A stretch of 64,000 nt of DNA from an uncultured Bacteroides sp. (GCF_963677945.1 NZ_OY782578.1:1798001-1862000); one strand, 5' to 3'. Shown: positions 42,710 to 52,241, counted from the first letter of the stretch. Notes: generated from the letters alone by a model not told the origin. Program-made: numbers and translations.

Positions 42710-42786
42710 GCAAAATATTGCACTTTTTTGGTATTATAACTGTTATAATACGTATATTTGCTTCAAATGGGCAAAATAATGCACTT
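42710..42786 (+). promoter_or_regulatory. Promoter and operators of the hipB-like gene
   Basis: Perfect 19-bp palindrome TATTATAAC-T-GTTATAATA at 42732-42750, flanked by two near-identical copies of GCAAAATA(T/A)TGCACTT at 42710-42725 and 42771-42786. The -7 box TATATTTG lies near 42753-42760. The layout suggests autorepression by the downstream XRE protein. Confidence 0.65.
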
Positions 42787-42993
42787 ATGGATTTCTACGA
42801 TATTATAAAAGACAGAAGAGTCTTGCTCAATATTACTCAGCAAGACTTGTCAGATATTTCCGGCGTTAGTCTTCGGACTATTAAAGCTATAGAAAAAGGT
42901 AATGGCAATCCATCTATCGATACTCTTAGAAAAATAGCCGATGCACTTGGACTTGAGTTGATAATGAAAGTTAGAGAAATACCTAAATTATGA
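42787..42993 (+). CDS. XRE-family regulator, HipB-like antitoxin
   Basis: Protein of 68 residues from ATG 42787; an upstream ATG at 42718 would include the promoter region and is rejected. Almost the whole protein is a Cro/CI-type helix-turn-helix: LNITQQDLSDISGVSLRTIK, EKGNGNPSIDTLRKIADALG. HipB binds DNA and holds the HipA kinase in check. The stop overlaps the start of a short hipA remnant by 4 nt (ATGA), the normal hipBA arrangement. With HipA lost, this is an orphan DNA-binding protein. Confidence 0.85.
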   Translation: MDFYDIIKDRRVLLNITQQDLSDISGVSLRTIKAIEKGNGNPSIDTLRKIADALGLELIMKVREIPKL

Positions 42994-43067
42994 GACAGGC
43001 AGAAGTATATTACAATAAGATTCTGGCAGGACTTCTTACCGAGAATGATAATGGAGAATATTTATAG
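42990..43067 (+). pseudogene. Truncated hipA remnant
   Basis: Only 25 codons: MRQAEVYYNKILAGLLTEND followed by NGEYL and a stop. This matches the N-terminal strand of the HipA N1 domain in content and position right after hipB. The rest of the roughly 100-residue N1 domain and the kinase domain are absent; the downstream sequence carries a terminator-like hairpin and then a convergent gene. A deletion or an early stop with later loss is likely. Confidence 0.6.
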
Positions 43068-43125
43068 CTTATCCGACGTATTCGTAGCTTTATCAAATAC
43101 ACTTTTTGAGTATGAATATGTTTTT

Positions 43126-43163
43126 ACTCCGTAATAATATAAAATGATTAGTACGGAGTTTTT
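43126..43163 (+). terminator. Hairpin after the hip remnant
   Basis: ACTCCGTA (43126-43133) pairs with TACGGAGT (43152-43159), followed by TTTT. Long loop of 18, so moderate strength. Confidence 0.55.
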
Positions 43164-43226
43164 GGTTTGTTGTTTATAAATTGGTATGCAAAGTTTGATA
43201 ACCATTGATTTGCAGCTGTATTTAAT

Positions 43227-44531
43227 TTATTTGCTTTTAATTTTGTTATACAATAAAATTGATAGTTTGTTAACAGTTGAATATTGTTTTCTTATTATAG
43301 CATTGTAGAGTATTTGGATATCTTTGGATAGATTTGTTAAATTGTTATTGCCTGTTTCAATGAGAAAATCTCCAAAACGATCAATTTGATTTTTAAACCT
43401 AATATTTAATAAAATAATATCATCATTTTGTATTACTTTTTCAAAGTAATATATCCAACGGTCTGTTGTGATTTTTGTTAATTCTTCGTGTGCGATAGAT
43501 GCTGCTGCTATTGATATTCCATATGCATTACCTAGATATACCAGTAAATAAGCTTGGATACAATTGATTAATGCAGGAGAAGGTATTACAGATCCTAAAT
43601 TGGCTAAGGATTTTACAGCAGATGGCTCATTATAAAAGTTGTTAAATGCAAAGTGGGTCTCAACAACAATACGTGCTGCATTCTTAAATGTGGACGATCT
43701 GAGATTTTCAGGGACGTAGTCAAATCCATTAACTTTTAATAAAGCTTGTTTCATTCCATTAGCAGCTATGCTATTTCCTTCTGCAACAACGTCTCTATAA
43801 GCTGTGCCTACATTCCATCTATCACTTTCTCCTAGATTACTCCATGTATTTGGTAAAAGCAAATTTATATTTCCAAGTGAATGTTCTAATATCGCACCTT
43901 TATCTTTTCGTATTGAAGATAGTAAAATTGTAAGTATTGTTCTAGTATAAAATAGTGGAGAATTAATTAATTGCATAACTTGAGGATCACTCAATTTTAA
44001 ACTCTCGCTAAGAAGTCTTTTTCTGAAATTTGTAAATTCAATAGCAATAGATATATCTTGTTCGCTTAAAATATATTGAATGCTATTTTTTATAATATTA
44101 ATAGCGCTAATAGAATCAAATTCTTCGTCTGCTTTTCCTGAAAAAAAATGGGAAATTAATTCTTGTGATTGTCGTAATTTTAGAGCTGCTGTATTTCCAA
44201 TTACTCCTAATTGTTCTGCTAATAGAATTGTTGTATAATCTGTAAGAACAGAGTCTATTGGAGTATATTCATTAATATCTTCTCTTCCGAGTATTTCTCC
44301 AATAAATTCCATACCTAGTGTCCCTATAGTTTCCTTTAGTTTCATTATAGCTTTTTTCCATGCATATTCAGCAGCCATGTCGAATGCTTCTATTTGAAAG
44401 GCAGCAATAATTTGATTCTTTTGTTTTTCTGATAAAGAATTGGCAAAAGGAACTATATCTGATACTTTACTAACATTAGTTGGTATAGAGACTCCATCTG
44501 GCCCTGACCATATTTGTACTTCGCTACTCAT
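43227..44531 (-). CDS. Unknown helical protein, partner of the DAC-like protein
   Basis: Protein of 434 residues that I do not recognise. It is predicted largely alpha-helical, with no signal peptide, no convincing membrane helix, and no nuclease, protease or nucleotide-binding motif I can name. Notable stretches are KNQIIAAFQIEAFDMAAEYA near the N-terminus and several Ile/Leu/Asn-rich helices. Its ATG overlaps the end of the DAC-like gene by 8 nt, so the two are translationally coupled and probably act together. Codon use is AT-rich. By analogy with nucleotide-sensing conflict systems it could be the effector, but nothing in the sequence proves this. Confidence 0.7.
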   Translation of the reverse strand: MSSEVQIWSGPDGVSIPTNVSKVSDIVPFANSLSEKQKNQIIAAFQIEAFDMAAEYAWKKAIMKLKETIGTLGMEFIGEILGREDINEYTPIDSVLTDYTTILLAEQLGVIGNTAALKLRQSQELISHFFSGKADEEFDSISAINIIKNSIQYILSEQDISIAIEFTNFRKRLLSESLKLSDPQVMQLINSPLFYTRTILTILLSSIRKDKGAILEHSLGNINLLLPNTWSNLGESDRWNVGTAYRDVVAEGNSIAANGMKQALLKVNGFDYVPENLRSSTFKNAARIVVETHFAFNNFYNEPSAVKSLANLGSVIPSPALINCIQAYLLVYLGNAYGISIAAASIAHEELTKITTDRWIYYFEKVIQNDDIILLNIRFKNQIDRFGDFLIETGNNNLTNLSKDIQILYNAIIRKQYSTVNKLSILLYNKIKSK

Positions 44532-45570
44532 TTTTTGAATAATATTTTATATTTCCGTCTTGTGATTTATAAAAACAACTATTGAATATATTTAATGTCT
44601 TCATTGATTCAAAAGCCCTAGTTCTAGCACCTCCTACAACTTTGGCTTTACTGGTATCTTGTTTAACAAATAAATGATACCCTAGAATTTTTCCACTATC
44701 TGTCAAAACTGTTATTCCGTCATGATTTAGCATCGATATTAAAATTGATGTATATGCTTTCAAAGCTACGGATGATTCATTGCTCTTTTCTCCTTCTGCT
44801 GTTTTTATTAATTGTCCTAAGTCTATTGGTTCTGATAAATATATACCATCATCTAAATTTTGCTTAAGATTATCAATGCATTCTGTCTCATCAGGAATAA
44901 TGCCTATAAGATTTCCATGCCCAATCTTAATCGCTTCATTTAATGTTTTTTCGAAATAAGTTGCTGCTTTGTCTCTAATAGCTTCATAGCATTTCTCTGT
45001 AATGTTTATAGATAGAATGTTTATTTCATTGTTTAGAACACTCTTTGTGTCATCTAATGTTAATGAAATGATTAGTTTCTTCTTAAGACCTACTAGTTCA
45101 ACTGTTTTTTGTCCAATATTTCTAATATATGCAATGTTGCCATACGTACTTGGTTCAACATCACCAACTGTTTGATTGTAAATTGAAAGGCTTGTTTCAG
45201 ACATTTCAGCAGAAATTACTCCGAATTTAATCTTTTCACTTTTTACTTCAATAAATATAACCCAATTATTAGTAGCAAGAGGAGCACATAATTTTATGGC
45301 ATCTTTAAATTGGGCAATGTCTAAATCATTTTCTTTAATGTGAATTACTTTCTTTGGGATTGTATCAAATACCCTCAAATTATCAGTCAGAATAACTTCT
45401 GGATATAAATGGATACCTTCTTCATAATAATCAGATATTTTATTTATAAGTTCAAGAATTCCCTCAGTTGTTTTCTCATTTTTACTAAACCCTTCATCAT
45501 ATAAAAACTCAGAAATATTCTCTAACATACTCTTCCTTAAAGATGCTTGTTTACTGTATTGCTTTCCCAT
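44524..45570 (-). CDS. DAC-like (DisA_N-related, DACNV-type) domain protein
   Basis: Protein of 348 residues. The C-terminal ~140 residues resemble diadenylate-cyclase domains: a strand with HGNLIGIIPDE (~218-228), DGITVLTDSGKILGYHLFV (284-302), GGARTRAFESM (313-323) and KSQDGNIKYY at the end. Active DisA/CdaA enzymes have DGA and (T/G)RHRAA at these places; here they read DGI and ARTRAF, so catalysis is doubtful and nucleotide sensing is plausible. Residues 1-200 are an unknown mixed domain. Comparative genomics of nucleotide-based conflict systems has predicted such domains as sensors. It is the first gene of a two-gene minus-strand unit with its own promoter. Confidence 0.7.
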   Translation of the reverse strand: MGKQYSKQASLRKSMLENISEFLYDEGFSKNEKTTEGILELINKISDYYEEGIHLYPEVILTDNLRVFDTIPKKVIHIKENDLDIAQFKDAIKLCAPLATNNWVIFIEVKSEKIKFGVISAEMSETSLSIYNQTVGDVEPSTYGNIAYIRNIGQKTVELVGLKKKLIISLTLDDTKSVLNNEINILSINITEKCYEAIRDKAATYFEKTLNEAIKIGHGNLIGIIPDETECIDNLKQNLDDGIYLSEPIDLGQLIKTAEGEKSNESSVALKAYTSILISMLNHDGITVLTDSGKILGYHLFVKQDTSKAKVVGGARTRAFESMKTLNIFNSCFYKSQDGNIKYYSKNE

Positions 45571-45921
45571 AAATATTATATATTCTCATATTTTGATTAA
45601 GTAGGATGATGTTTATGTTTACTGTAAATATTGTCCAAAATTAAGTATAAATATTTATATATGTGAAAATTTAGTTATTAATTTATTGTTCTTATGTAAT
45701 TTATTTTGTTTTTTTAATTTCTTTACTATTAATTTATCTGTTTTTTTATAGAAAAAGTTGTGCTATATTTTTTGTGCATATGTTTTTATCAAAAGAGAGC
45801 TAATACATTTGTTTTCATAATATGTAACCTTACAATGAAGGTTTATATTTCTTCTACAGTCATTACAAAACCGCCCTTTCTTCGTCCTTATAGTTAACAC
45901 ATTATATTAACGAAAAAAGAA
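45571..45921. promoter_or_regulatory. Divergent promoter region, DAC-like cassette and GH127 operon
   Basis: On the minus strand TAATTTTG (45643-45636) fits the -7 box, about 65 nt before the DAC-like ATG. On the plus strand TACATTTG (45804-45811) fits it, about 110 nt before the GH127 ATG. No further gene or repeat was seen in this very AT-rich gap. Confidence 0.45.
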
Positions 45922-48006
45922 ATGATAAAGAAAGGACTTCTTACACTTGGTTTATTATCGGCTTTTATGGCTTTGCCGGCACAGGAAAAAGCCTTAATGA
46001 ATACCTCGAAAAGTAAGTATGCACAACTTACTAACGTTGATTTGTCGGCTGTGAAGTGGACTAATGGCTTTTGGGGTGATAGATTCCGCATTTGCAAAGA
46101 CACTATGCTTATCAGCATGTGGAATACATGGAATGCTCCTGAGATTTCACATGGTTTCCGCAACTTTGAAGTGGCTGCCGGTGTGTGTCCGGGTGAACAT
46201 TGGGGACCTCCTTTCCACGATGGCGATTTTTATAAATGGCTGGAAGGTGTGGCTGCTGTGTATGCGGTAAATAAAGATCCGAAGTTGGATGCGCTGATGG
46301 ATAAGGCTGTTGCTGTTATCGTGAAGGCGCAACGTGAAGACGGATATATTCATACTCCGGTTATTATCGAAGAAAAAAATAAAGGCGTCGACTCTCACAA
46401 AGCGAAGAAAGAAGAAGTTATTGGAACAAAAGTGGGGGGCGCCAATGAAGTGGGTGCTTTTGCTAACCGCCTGAACTTTGAAACTTATAATCTTGGTCAC
46501 TTGATGATGGCGGGCTGTATACATTACAGAGCTACCGGAAAGAAGACTTTGTTCAATGCTGCTATCAAGGCGACTGATTTCCTTTGCCATTTCTACGAAA
46601 CTGCTTCGGCTGAACTTGCCCGCAATGCTATATGTCCTTCTCACTATATGGGTGTGGTAGAGATGTATCGTGCAACCGGTAATCCTCGTTACCTGGAATT
46701 GGCTAAGAATCTAATTAATATTCGCGGTATGGTGAAGAATGGAACTGATGATAATCAAGATCGTATTCCTTTCCGCGACCAGAAGAAGGCTATGGGACAT
46801 GCTGTTCGTGCTAATTATCTATATGCCGGTGTGGCAGATGTATATGCAGAAACCGGAGAAAAGGTGTTAAAGGATAATCTGGAATCTATATGGGAAGATA
46901 TTGTTAATCGAAAGATGTATGTAACGGGCGCTTGCGGTGCTTTGTATGACGGTACTTCTCCTGATGGAACTTGCTACGAACCGGATTCTATTCAGAAAGT
47001 ACACCAGTCTTATGGTCGTGCTTACCAATTACCTAACAGTACGGCTCACAATGAGTCATGTGCGAATATTGGAAATATGCTTTTCAACTGGCGTATGTTG
47101 CAGACTACCGGTGAAGAGAAGTATGCTGATGTAATGGAGACTTCTCTTTATAACAGTGTGCTTGCAGGTGTTAGCTTGGATGGAAAGAAATTCTTCTATA
47201 CAAATCCTTTGCGTTTGTCTAAGGATTTTCCTTATACATTGAGATGGCCTAGAGAACGTACTTCATACATTAGCTGTTTCTGCTGTCCTCCAAATACTGT
47301 TCGTACTTTGTGCGAAGCGCAGAACTATGCATATAGTATCTCACAAAAAGGTGTTTGGTTCAACTTATACGGTGGTAACCAACTTGATACTAAACTGACT
47401 GATGGCTCTGCCTTGAAACTGACTCAGGTTTCTGACTATCCATGGGACGGCAAAGTAGTTACAACTGTTGATAAAGTTGCTTCAAAGAAAGCGTTCTCAA
47501 TGAATTTCCGTATTCCTGAATGGTGCGAAAAAGCAACATTGACTGTTAATGGTAAACCTGTAGATGCAGATCTTTCTGCCGGAAAATATGCAGAGGTGAA
47601 CAGAGTATGGAAGAAGGGTGATGTTGTGGAATTGAATCTTGCCATGACTGTGAAGCTTATGGAATCTAATCCGTTGGTGGAAGAAACTCGTAACCAGACT
47701 GTAGTGAAACGTGGACCGCTGGTTTACTGTCTTGAATCTATGGATGTGGAAGGCGGACAATCTATTGATAATGTATTGATTCCTGCAAATATTCAGCTTA
47801 CTCCAAATAAGATTACTATTGATGGTAGCCCGATTGTGGCTTTGGATGGCGAAGCTCAACTGATGAACGAAGGTTCATGGAAAGGTACTCTTTACAAACA
47901 GGTATCTGACTCTTCAAAGAAAGTGAAAATCCGCTTGATTCCTTATTATGCATGGGGTAACCGTGGTAAAGCGGATATGACTGTATGGATGCCTTTGGCA
48001 CGATAA
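45922..48006 (+). CDS. GH127 family glycoside hydrolase (DUF1680)
   Basis: Protein of 694 residues with signal peptide (ALPA/Q). The (alpha/alpha)6 barrel of GH127 is evident: WTNGFWGDRFRICKDTM, NFEVAAGVC, GDFYKWLEGVAAVYA, NGTDDNQDRIPFRDQKKAMG, HNESCANIGNMLFNWRML and the metal/nucleophile site SCFCCPPNTVRTL. GH127 enzymes use a zinc-held Cys as nucleophile on beta-L-arabinofuranosides; the B. thetaiotaomicron RG-II locus member BT1003 acts on aceric acid. The genes that follow (GH141, GH78) are the same trio as BT1001-BT1003, so an RG-II role is likely. Confidence 0.9.
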   Translation: MIKKGLLTLGLLSAFMALPAQEKALMNTSKSKYAQLTNVDLSAVKWTNGFWGDRFRICKDTMLISMWNTWNAPEISHGFRNFEVAAGVCPGEHWGPPFHDGDFYKWLEGVAAVYAVNKDPKLDALMDKAVAVIVKAQREDGYIHTPVIIEEKNKGVDSHKAKKEEVIGTKVGGANEVGAFANRLNFETYNLGHLMMAGCIHYRATGKKTLFNAAIKATDFLCHFYETASAELARNAICPSHYMGVVEMYRATGNPRYLELAKNLINIRGMVKNGTDDNQDRIPFRDQKKAMGHAVRANYLYAGVADVYAETGEKVLKDNLESIWEDIVNRKMYVTGACGALYDGTSPDGTCYEPDSIQKVHQSYGRAYQLPNSTAHNESCANIGNMLFNWRMLQTTGEEKYADVMETSLYNSVLAGVSLDGKKFFYTNPLRLSKDFPYTLRWPRERTSYISCFCCPPNTVRTLCEAQNYAYSISQKGVWFNLYGGNQLDTKLTDGSALKLTQVSDYPWDGKVVTTVDKVASKKAFSMNFRIPEWCEKATLTVNGKPVDADLSAGKYAEVNRVWKKGDVVELNLAMTVKLMESNPLVEETRNQTVVKRGPLVYCLESMDVEGGQSIDNVLIPANIQLTPNKITIDGSPIVALDGEAQLMNEGSWKGTLYKQVSDSSKKVKIRLIPYYAWGNRGKADMTVWMPLAR

Positions 48007-48038
48007 ATGAATGTTGATAAACAGATAATATAAGAAAA

Positions 48039-49910
48039 ATGAAACGTATTCCATTTCTCCTGCTTGTTCTCTTTTTAGGAGTTACAAAGGCTTTTTCGGC
48101 TGATATATGGGTTTCCGTACATGGTAATGACCGTAACAACGGAACTCAGACTTCTCCGAAGGCTACTTTGGCAGGAGCTTTGAGACAGGCGCGCGAACTC
48201 AGAAGATTAAAAGATGAGTCGGTTAAAGGCGGTATTCATATTTACATGCAGGGAGGTACTTACTCTCTGTACGAACCGGTCTTTATCCGTCCCGAAGATT
48301 CGGGCACGAAAGAATCGCCTACGGTTATTCAGCCGGTAAAGGATGAAAAGGTAATTATTAGTGGTGGGGTATCACTTTCCGGATGGCAAAAAGCCGGAAA
48401 TGTAAATGGTCTGCCTGCTTCAGCAAAAGGTAAAGTCTGGGTAACAGAAGTTCCTGATTTTAACGGGAGAACGGCGGATTTCCGTCAGTTGTGGATAAAC
48501 GGAAAGAAAGCCGTTCGTGCCCGTAATGTGGCCGATTTTAAACAGATGGCAAGGATTGTGAACAATGATGTGGAGAATGAAATTCTTTGGGTGCCTGCTA
48601 AATCGGTGAAGGCCATAATGAATGCTCGTCATGCAGAACTGGTGCTTCACGAGATGTGGGCAATTGCCAATCTTCGTATCAAGTCTATCAAGGTTCAGGG
48701 TGATTCTGCCGGAATTAAATTCTGTAATCCTGAAAGTCGCATTCAATTTGAACATCCCTGGCCACGACCGATGTTGGGCAAAGGGGTGAATTCTGCTTTC
48801 TATCTGACTAATGCCATTGAATTACTCGATCAACCGGGTGAATGGTTTTATGATAACAGAACCGGTCGACTTTATTATTATCCTCGTGAAGGAGAAAATA
48901 TGAAAACGGCATCGGCTGTGGTTCCTGCTTTGGAAACTTTGGTTCAGGTAGAAGGAACGGTTGACCGTCAGGTTTCAAATATCCGTTTTGAAGGCATCAA
49001 CTTTAATTATACCACCTGGATGCGTCCATCGGAAAAAGGACATGTGCCTTTGCAGGCCGGAATGTATATGCTGGATGCTTATACGTTGAATCCGAAACAG
49101 ATACGTGATGACCATAATCATCCGCTGGATAATCAGGGATGGATTGGTCGTCCGCCAGCTGCCGTTCAGGTGCAGGGGGCAAACAATATTGCTTTTGCTA
49201 ATTGTTCTTTTGAACATTTGGGTTCTTGCGGGCTCGACTTTGTTGAGGCTGCTCAGCATGTAAGTGTGGAAGGTTCTATCTTTAGGGATATTGCCGGCAA
49301 CGGTTTGCAGACTGGTAAGTTTAATGATCCTTCGTTTGAATCTCATTTACCTTATGATCCGGCAGATAGCAGAGTGCTTTGCGCCAATCAGCTTATTGCC
49401 AACAATTACTTTACGGATGTAACAAACGAGGATTGGGGATGTGTGGCAATCTGTGCAGGTTTTGTAAGAGATGTAACCATTCAGCATAATGAAATCAGTT
49501 ATGTGTCATACACCGGAATTAACTTGGGCTGGGGATGGACTCAGACTATAAATTGCATGCGAAACAATAAAGTGATTGCAAATAATATCCATCATTATGC
49601 TATTCACATGCATGATGTGGCCGGTATCTACACACTTTCTGCTCAGCCAAAATCAGTGGTTGCTGAGAATTATGTGCATGATATTGTTCTTTCTCCTTAT
49701 GCACACGATCCAAATCACTGGTTCTACTTGTATACCGACGAAGGCTCTTCGTTTATTGAAGTGAAAGACAACTGGTGTGATTCCGAAAAGTTCCTGAAGA
49801 ATGCCAACGGTCCGGGTAATGTATGGACAAACAATGGTCCGATGGTGGCGGATAGTATTCGTAACCGTGCGGGATTGCAACCGGATTACCTATATTTGTT
49901 GAAAAAATAA
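48039..49910 (+). CDS. GH141-like right-handed beta-helix glycosidase
   Basis: Protein of 623 residues with signal peptide (AFSA/D). It begins with IWVSVHGNDRNNGTQTSPKA and ALRQARELRR, typical of secreted parallel beta-helix enzymes, followed by a beta-sandwich insertion and helical rungs (NIAFANCSFEHLGSCGLDF, IQHNEISYVSYTGINLGWGW, GIYTLSAQPKS). GH141 contains the B. thetaiotaomicron RG-II alpha-L-fucosidase BT1002. It lies 32 nt after the GH127 gene and 16 nt before GH78. The family is assigned by overall pattern and neighbourhood; catalytic carboxylates cannot be named with certainty. Confidence 0.8.
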   Translation: MKRIPFLLLVLFLGVTKAFSADIWVSVHGNDRNNGTQTSPKATLAGALRQARELRRLKDESVKGGIHIYMQGGTYSLYEPVFIRPEDSGTKESPTVIQPVKDEKVIISGGVSLSGWQKAGNVNGLPASAKGKVWVTEVPDFNGRTADFRQLWINGKKAVRARNVADFKQMARIVNNDVENEILWVPAKSVKAIMNARHAELVLHEMWAIANLRIKSIKVQGDSAGIKFCNPESRIQFEHPWPRPMLGKGVNSAFYLTNAIELLDQPGEWFYDNRTGRLYYYPREGENMKTASAVVPALETLVQVEGTVDRQVSNIRFEGINFNYTTWMRPSEKGHVPLQAGMYMLDAYTLNPKQIRDDHNHPLDNQGWIGRPPAAVQVQGANNIAFANCSFEHLGSCGLDFVEAAQHVSVEGSIFRDIAGNGLQTGKFNDPSFESHLPYDPADSRVLCANQLIANNYFTDVTNEDWGCVAICAGFVRDVTIQHNEISYVSYTGINLGWGWTQTINCMRNNKVIANNIHHYAIHMHDVAGIYTLSAQPKSVVAENYVHDIVLSPYAHDPNHWFYLYTDEGSSFIEVKDNWCDSEKFLKNANGPGNVWTNNGPMVADSIRNRAGLQPDYLYLLKK

Positions 49911-49926
49911 TCTTAATAATATAAAG

Positions 49927-52092
49927 ATGAAACGTAATTTTTTATTAATCCTTTTAATGCTTCTTTCTGTTTCTTCAATGAAAGCACAAAAAGCTACATG
50001 GATTTGGTATCCGGGCGATTATGAAATATGGCTCGGTAATAATATGAACAATAACCGTACGGAGAGGGGAGCTTTCTTTCCTCCTTTCTGGAAAATGGAT
50101 AGCCATTACGTGCTGGTTGAGTTCTCAAAGAAACTGAATCTGTTTAAACCGGAGGAGATTACAATTGCTGTTGAGGGACGTTACAATGTGAAACTTGATG
50201 GTAAACTTTTGTTTGGTGCTCCTAAAACGCTTATTATTCCGGAAGGAAAACATAGTCTGAATATCAAAGTTCATAATCAGGCAACGGTTCCTGCTATCTA
50301 TGTATCTGGTAAAACAATTTTCTCTGATCAGTCATGGAAAGTAACTTACGAAGATAAAGAATGGATTGACGAATCGGGTAAAGCTTCGGATACTTCGGCT
50401 ACAACTTATATGGATGCTGCCAGCTGGAATTTTAATGATCCTACCCAGCTGCCTTCTCAGTTTAAGTTGCATACTGAACCTGCTAATGCGGTTTCCAGTA
50501 CTCCACAAACGCAAGGTGTGTTGGTAGATTTTGGTAAAGAAACCTTTGGTTACATCAAACTTGAACAACTTAAGGGAAATGGTAAAGTGAATATTTTCTA
50601 CGGAGAATCCAAAGAAGAAGCAATGAGCACGGGTTCTTGTGAAACACTCGATCGTTTTGAAATAAACAATGCTGAAGCTAAAGATTATACTGTTGAGGGT
50701 TCAAAGGCTTTCAGGTATGTATATATCGTAACTGATCCGGGAGTGAGCTTTGCAAAGGCATCTATGCTTTACGAATCTCTTCCAGAAACTTATCGCGGTT
50801 CTTTCCGTTGCAGTGATCCGGAGATTAATAAGATATGGGATGTGGCTGCTTACACAATGCATCTTACTACTCGTGAATTCTTTATTGATGGTATTAAGCG
50901 CGACCGCTGGGTGTGGAGTGGAGATGCTATTCAAAGTTATCTGATGAACTATTATTTGTTCTTCGATTCTCACACTGTAGGTCGTACTATAAACTTGCTT
51001 CGCGGTAAAGATCCTGTTACTTCGCATATTAATACTATCATGGATTATACGTTCTACTGGTTCCTTAGTGTATATGATTACTATCTGTATACTGGTGACC
51101 GTCATTTAATTGAACAACTTTATCCAAAGATGGCTACCATGATGGATTATGTGTTGGGAAGAACCAATAAGGATGGCATGGTCGAAGGTATGACTGGCGA
51201 CTGGGTCTTCGTGGACTGGGCAGATGGTTATATGGATAAGCACGGCGAACTGAGCTTTGAACAGATTTTGTTCTGCAAGAGTCTGGAAACAATGGCTGTG
51301 TGTGCTGATCTTACCGGAAATAAAGAAGATAAAGCAAAATATGATAAGTTGGCAACTGCTCTTAAATCGAAGTTGGAACCAGCTTTCTGGAATAACGAGA
51401 AACAAGGGTTCGTTCATAACCGTTTGAATGGAAAGCAAAGTGAGCAAGTTACCCGCTATGCAAATATGTTTGGAATCTTGTTTGATTATCTTAATGATCA
51501 AAAGAAGCAGGCCGTTAAGAAGTCGGTTATACTGAATAATTCTATTATGAAGATATCAACTCCTTATATGCGTTTCTATGAATTGGAATCTCTTTGTGCA
51601 CTTGGCGAACAGACAAATGTAACCAAAGAAATAAAGGATTACTGGGGTGGTATGCTTAAACTGGGTGCTACTTCTTTCTGGGAAAAATATAATCCTGAAG
51701 ATAAAGGCAGCAAACATTATGAAATGTATGGCCGTCCGTTCGGAAAGAGTCTTTGTCACGCCTGGGGATCAAGTCCTATTTACTTGTTAGGTAAATATTA
51801 TCTGGGAGTGAAACCTCTGAAACCGGGATATAGTGAGTTCGCTATAAATCCGTCTTTGGGTGGATTGAAATGGATTGAAGGAACGGTTCCTACTCCTAAA
51901 GGAGGTATTCATGTGTATATGGATACAAAGACTATTAAAATAAAAGCAGGAGAGGGAAAAGGTTATCTTACATTTACAAGTAAGTCTAAACCAAAAGCTT
52001 CTGCCGGAGTAGTTGAAAAGCTATCTCAGAATCAATATCGCTTGTTGATTGAGGGTAATAATAAAGAGGTAATAGTGAATTATCGTAATTAG
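49927..52092 (+). CDS. GH78 alpha-L-rhamnosidase
   Basis: Protein of 721 residues with signal peptide (MKA/Q). An N-terminal carbohydrate-binding beta-sandwich (KATWIWYPGDYEIW) leads to the (alpha/alpha)6 barrel with the GH78 hallmarks TREFFIDGIKRDRWVWSGDA, MVEGMTGDWVFVDWADGY and SLCHAWGSSPIYLLGKYYLG, and ends in a C-terminal sandwich. The general acid is likely the first Asp/Glu of the DGIKRDRW segment by family knowledge. It removes terminal L-rhamnose; the closest named relative by context is BT1001 of the RG-II degradome. A terminator follows, closing the first three-gene unit. Confidence 0.88.
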   Translation: MKRNFLLILLMLLSVSSMKAQKATWIWYPGDYEIWLGNNMNNNRTERGAFFPPFWKMDSHYVLVEFSKKLNLFKPEEITIAVEGRYNVKLDGKLLFGAPKTLIIPEGKHSLNIKVHNQATVPAIYVSGKTIFSDQSWKVTYEDKEWIDESGKASDTSATTYMDAASWNFNDPTQLPSQFKLHTEPANAVSSTPQTQGVLVDFGKETFGYIKLEQLKGNGKVNIFYGESKEEAMSTGSCETLDRFEINNAEAKDYTVEGSKAFRYVYIVTDPGVSFAKASMLYESLPETYRGSFRCSDPEINKIWDVAAYTMHLTTREFFIDGIKRDRWVWSGDAIQSYLMNYYLFFDSHTVGRTINLLRGKDPVTSHINTIMDYTFYWFLSVYDYYLYTGDRHLIEQLYPKMATMMDYVLGRTNKDGMVEGMTGDWVFVDWADGYMDKHGELSFEQILFCKSLETMAVCADLTGNKEDKAKYDKLATALKSKLEPAFWNNEKQGFVHNRLNGKQSEQVTRYANMFGILFDYLNDQKKQAVKKSVILNNSIMKISTPYMRFYELESLCALGEQTNVTKEIKDYWGGMLKLGATSFWEKYNPEDKGSKHYEMYGRPFGKSLCHAWGSSPIYLLGKYYLGVKPLKPGYSEFAINPSLGGLKWIEGTVPTPKGGIHVYMDTKTIKIKAGEGKGYLTFTSKSKPKASAGVVEKLSQNQYRLLIEGNNKEVIVNYRN

Positions 52093-52111
52093 TTCATAAT
52101 AGCTTTTTTAA

Positions 52112-52168
52112 AGAGGTCTGTCTGTAATCGCAATTCTTATTGAATGGCCGATTCAGACGGACCTTTTT
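52112..52168 (+). terminator. Terminator after GH78
   Basis: AGGTCTGTCTG (52114-52124) pairs with CAGACGGACCT (52154-52164), one G-U pair, then TTTTT. Loop about 29 nt. Confidence 0.75.
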
Positions 52169-52241
52169 AATTCTGTATTTTTGAGTACATTTATACTGTT
52201 TTTTCGTCTCATTTTTATAACATTATAAACTTATTTGAACG

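Noticed and set aside
44524-45570. Active diadenylate cyclase
   Set aside because: The DGA and RHR-type motifs are altered (DGI, RTR), so only a DAC-like domain is claimed.
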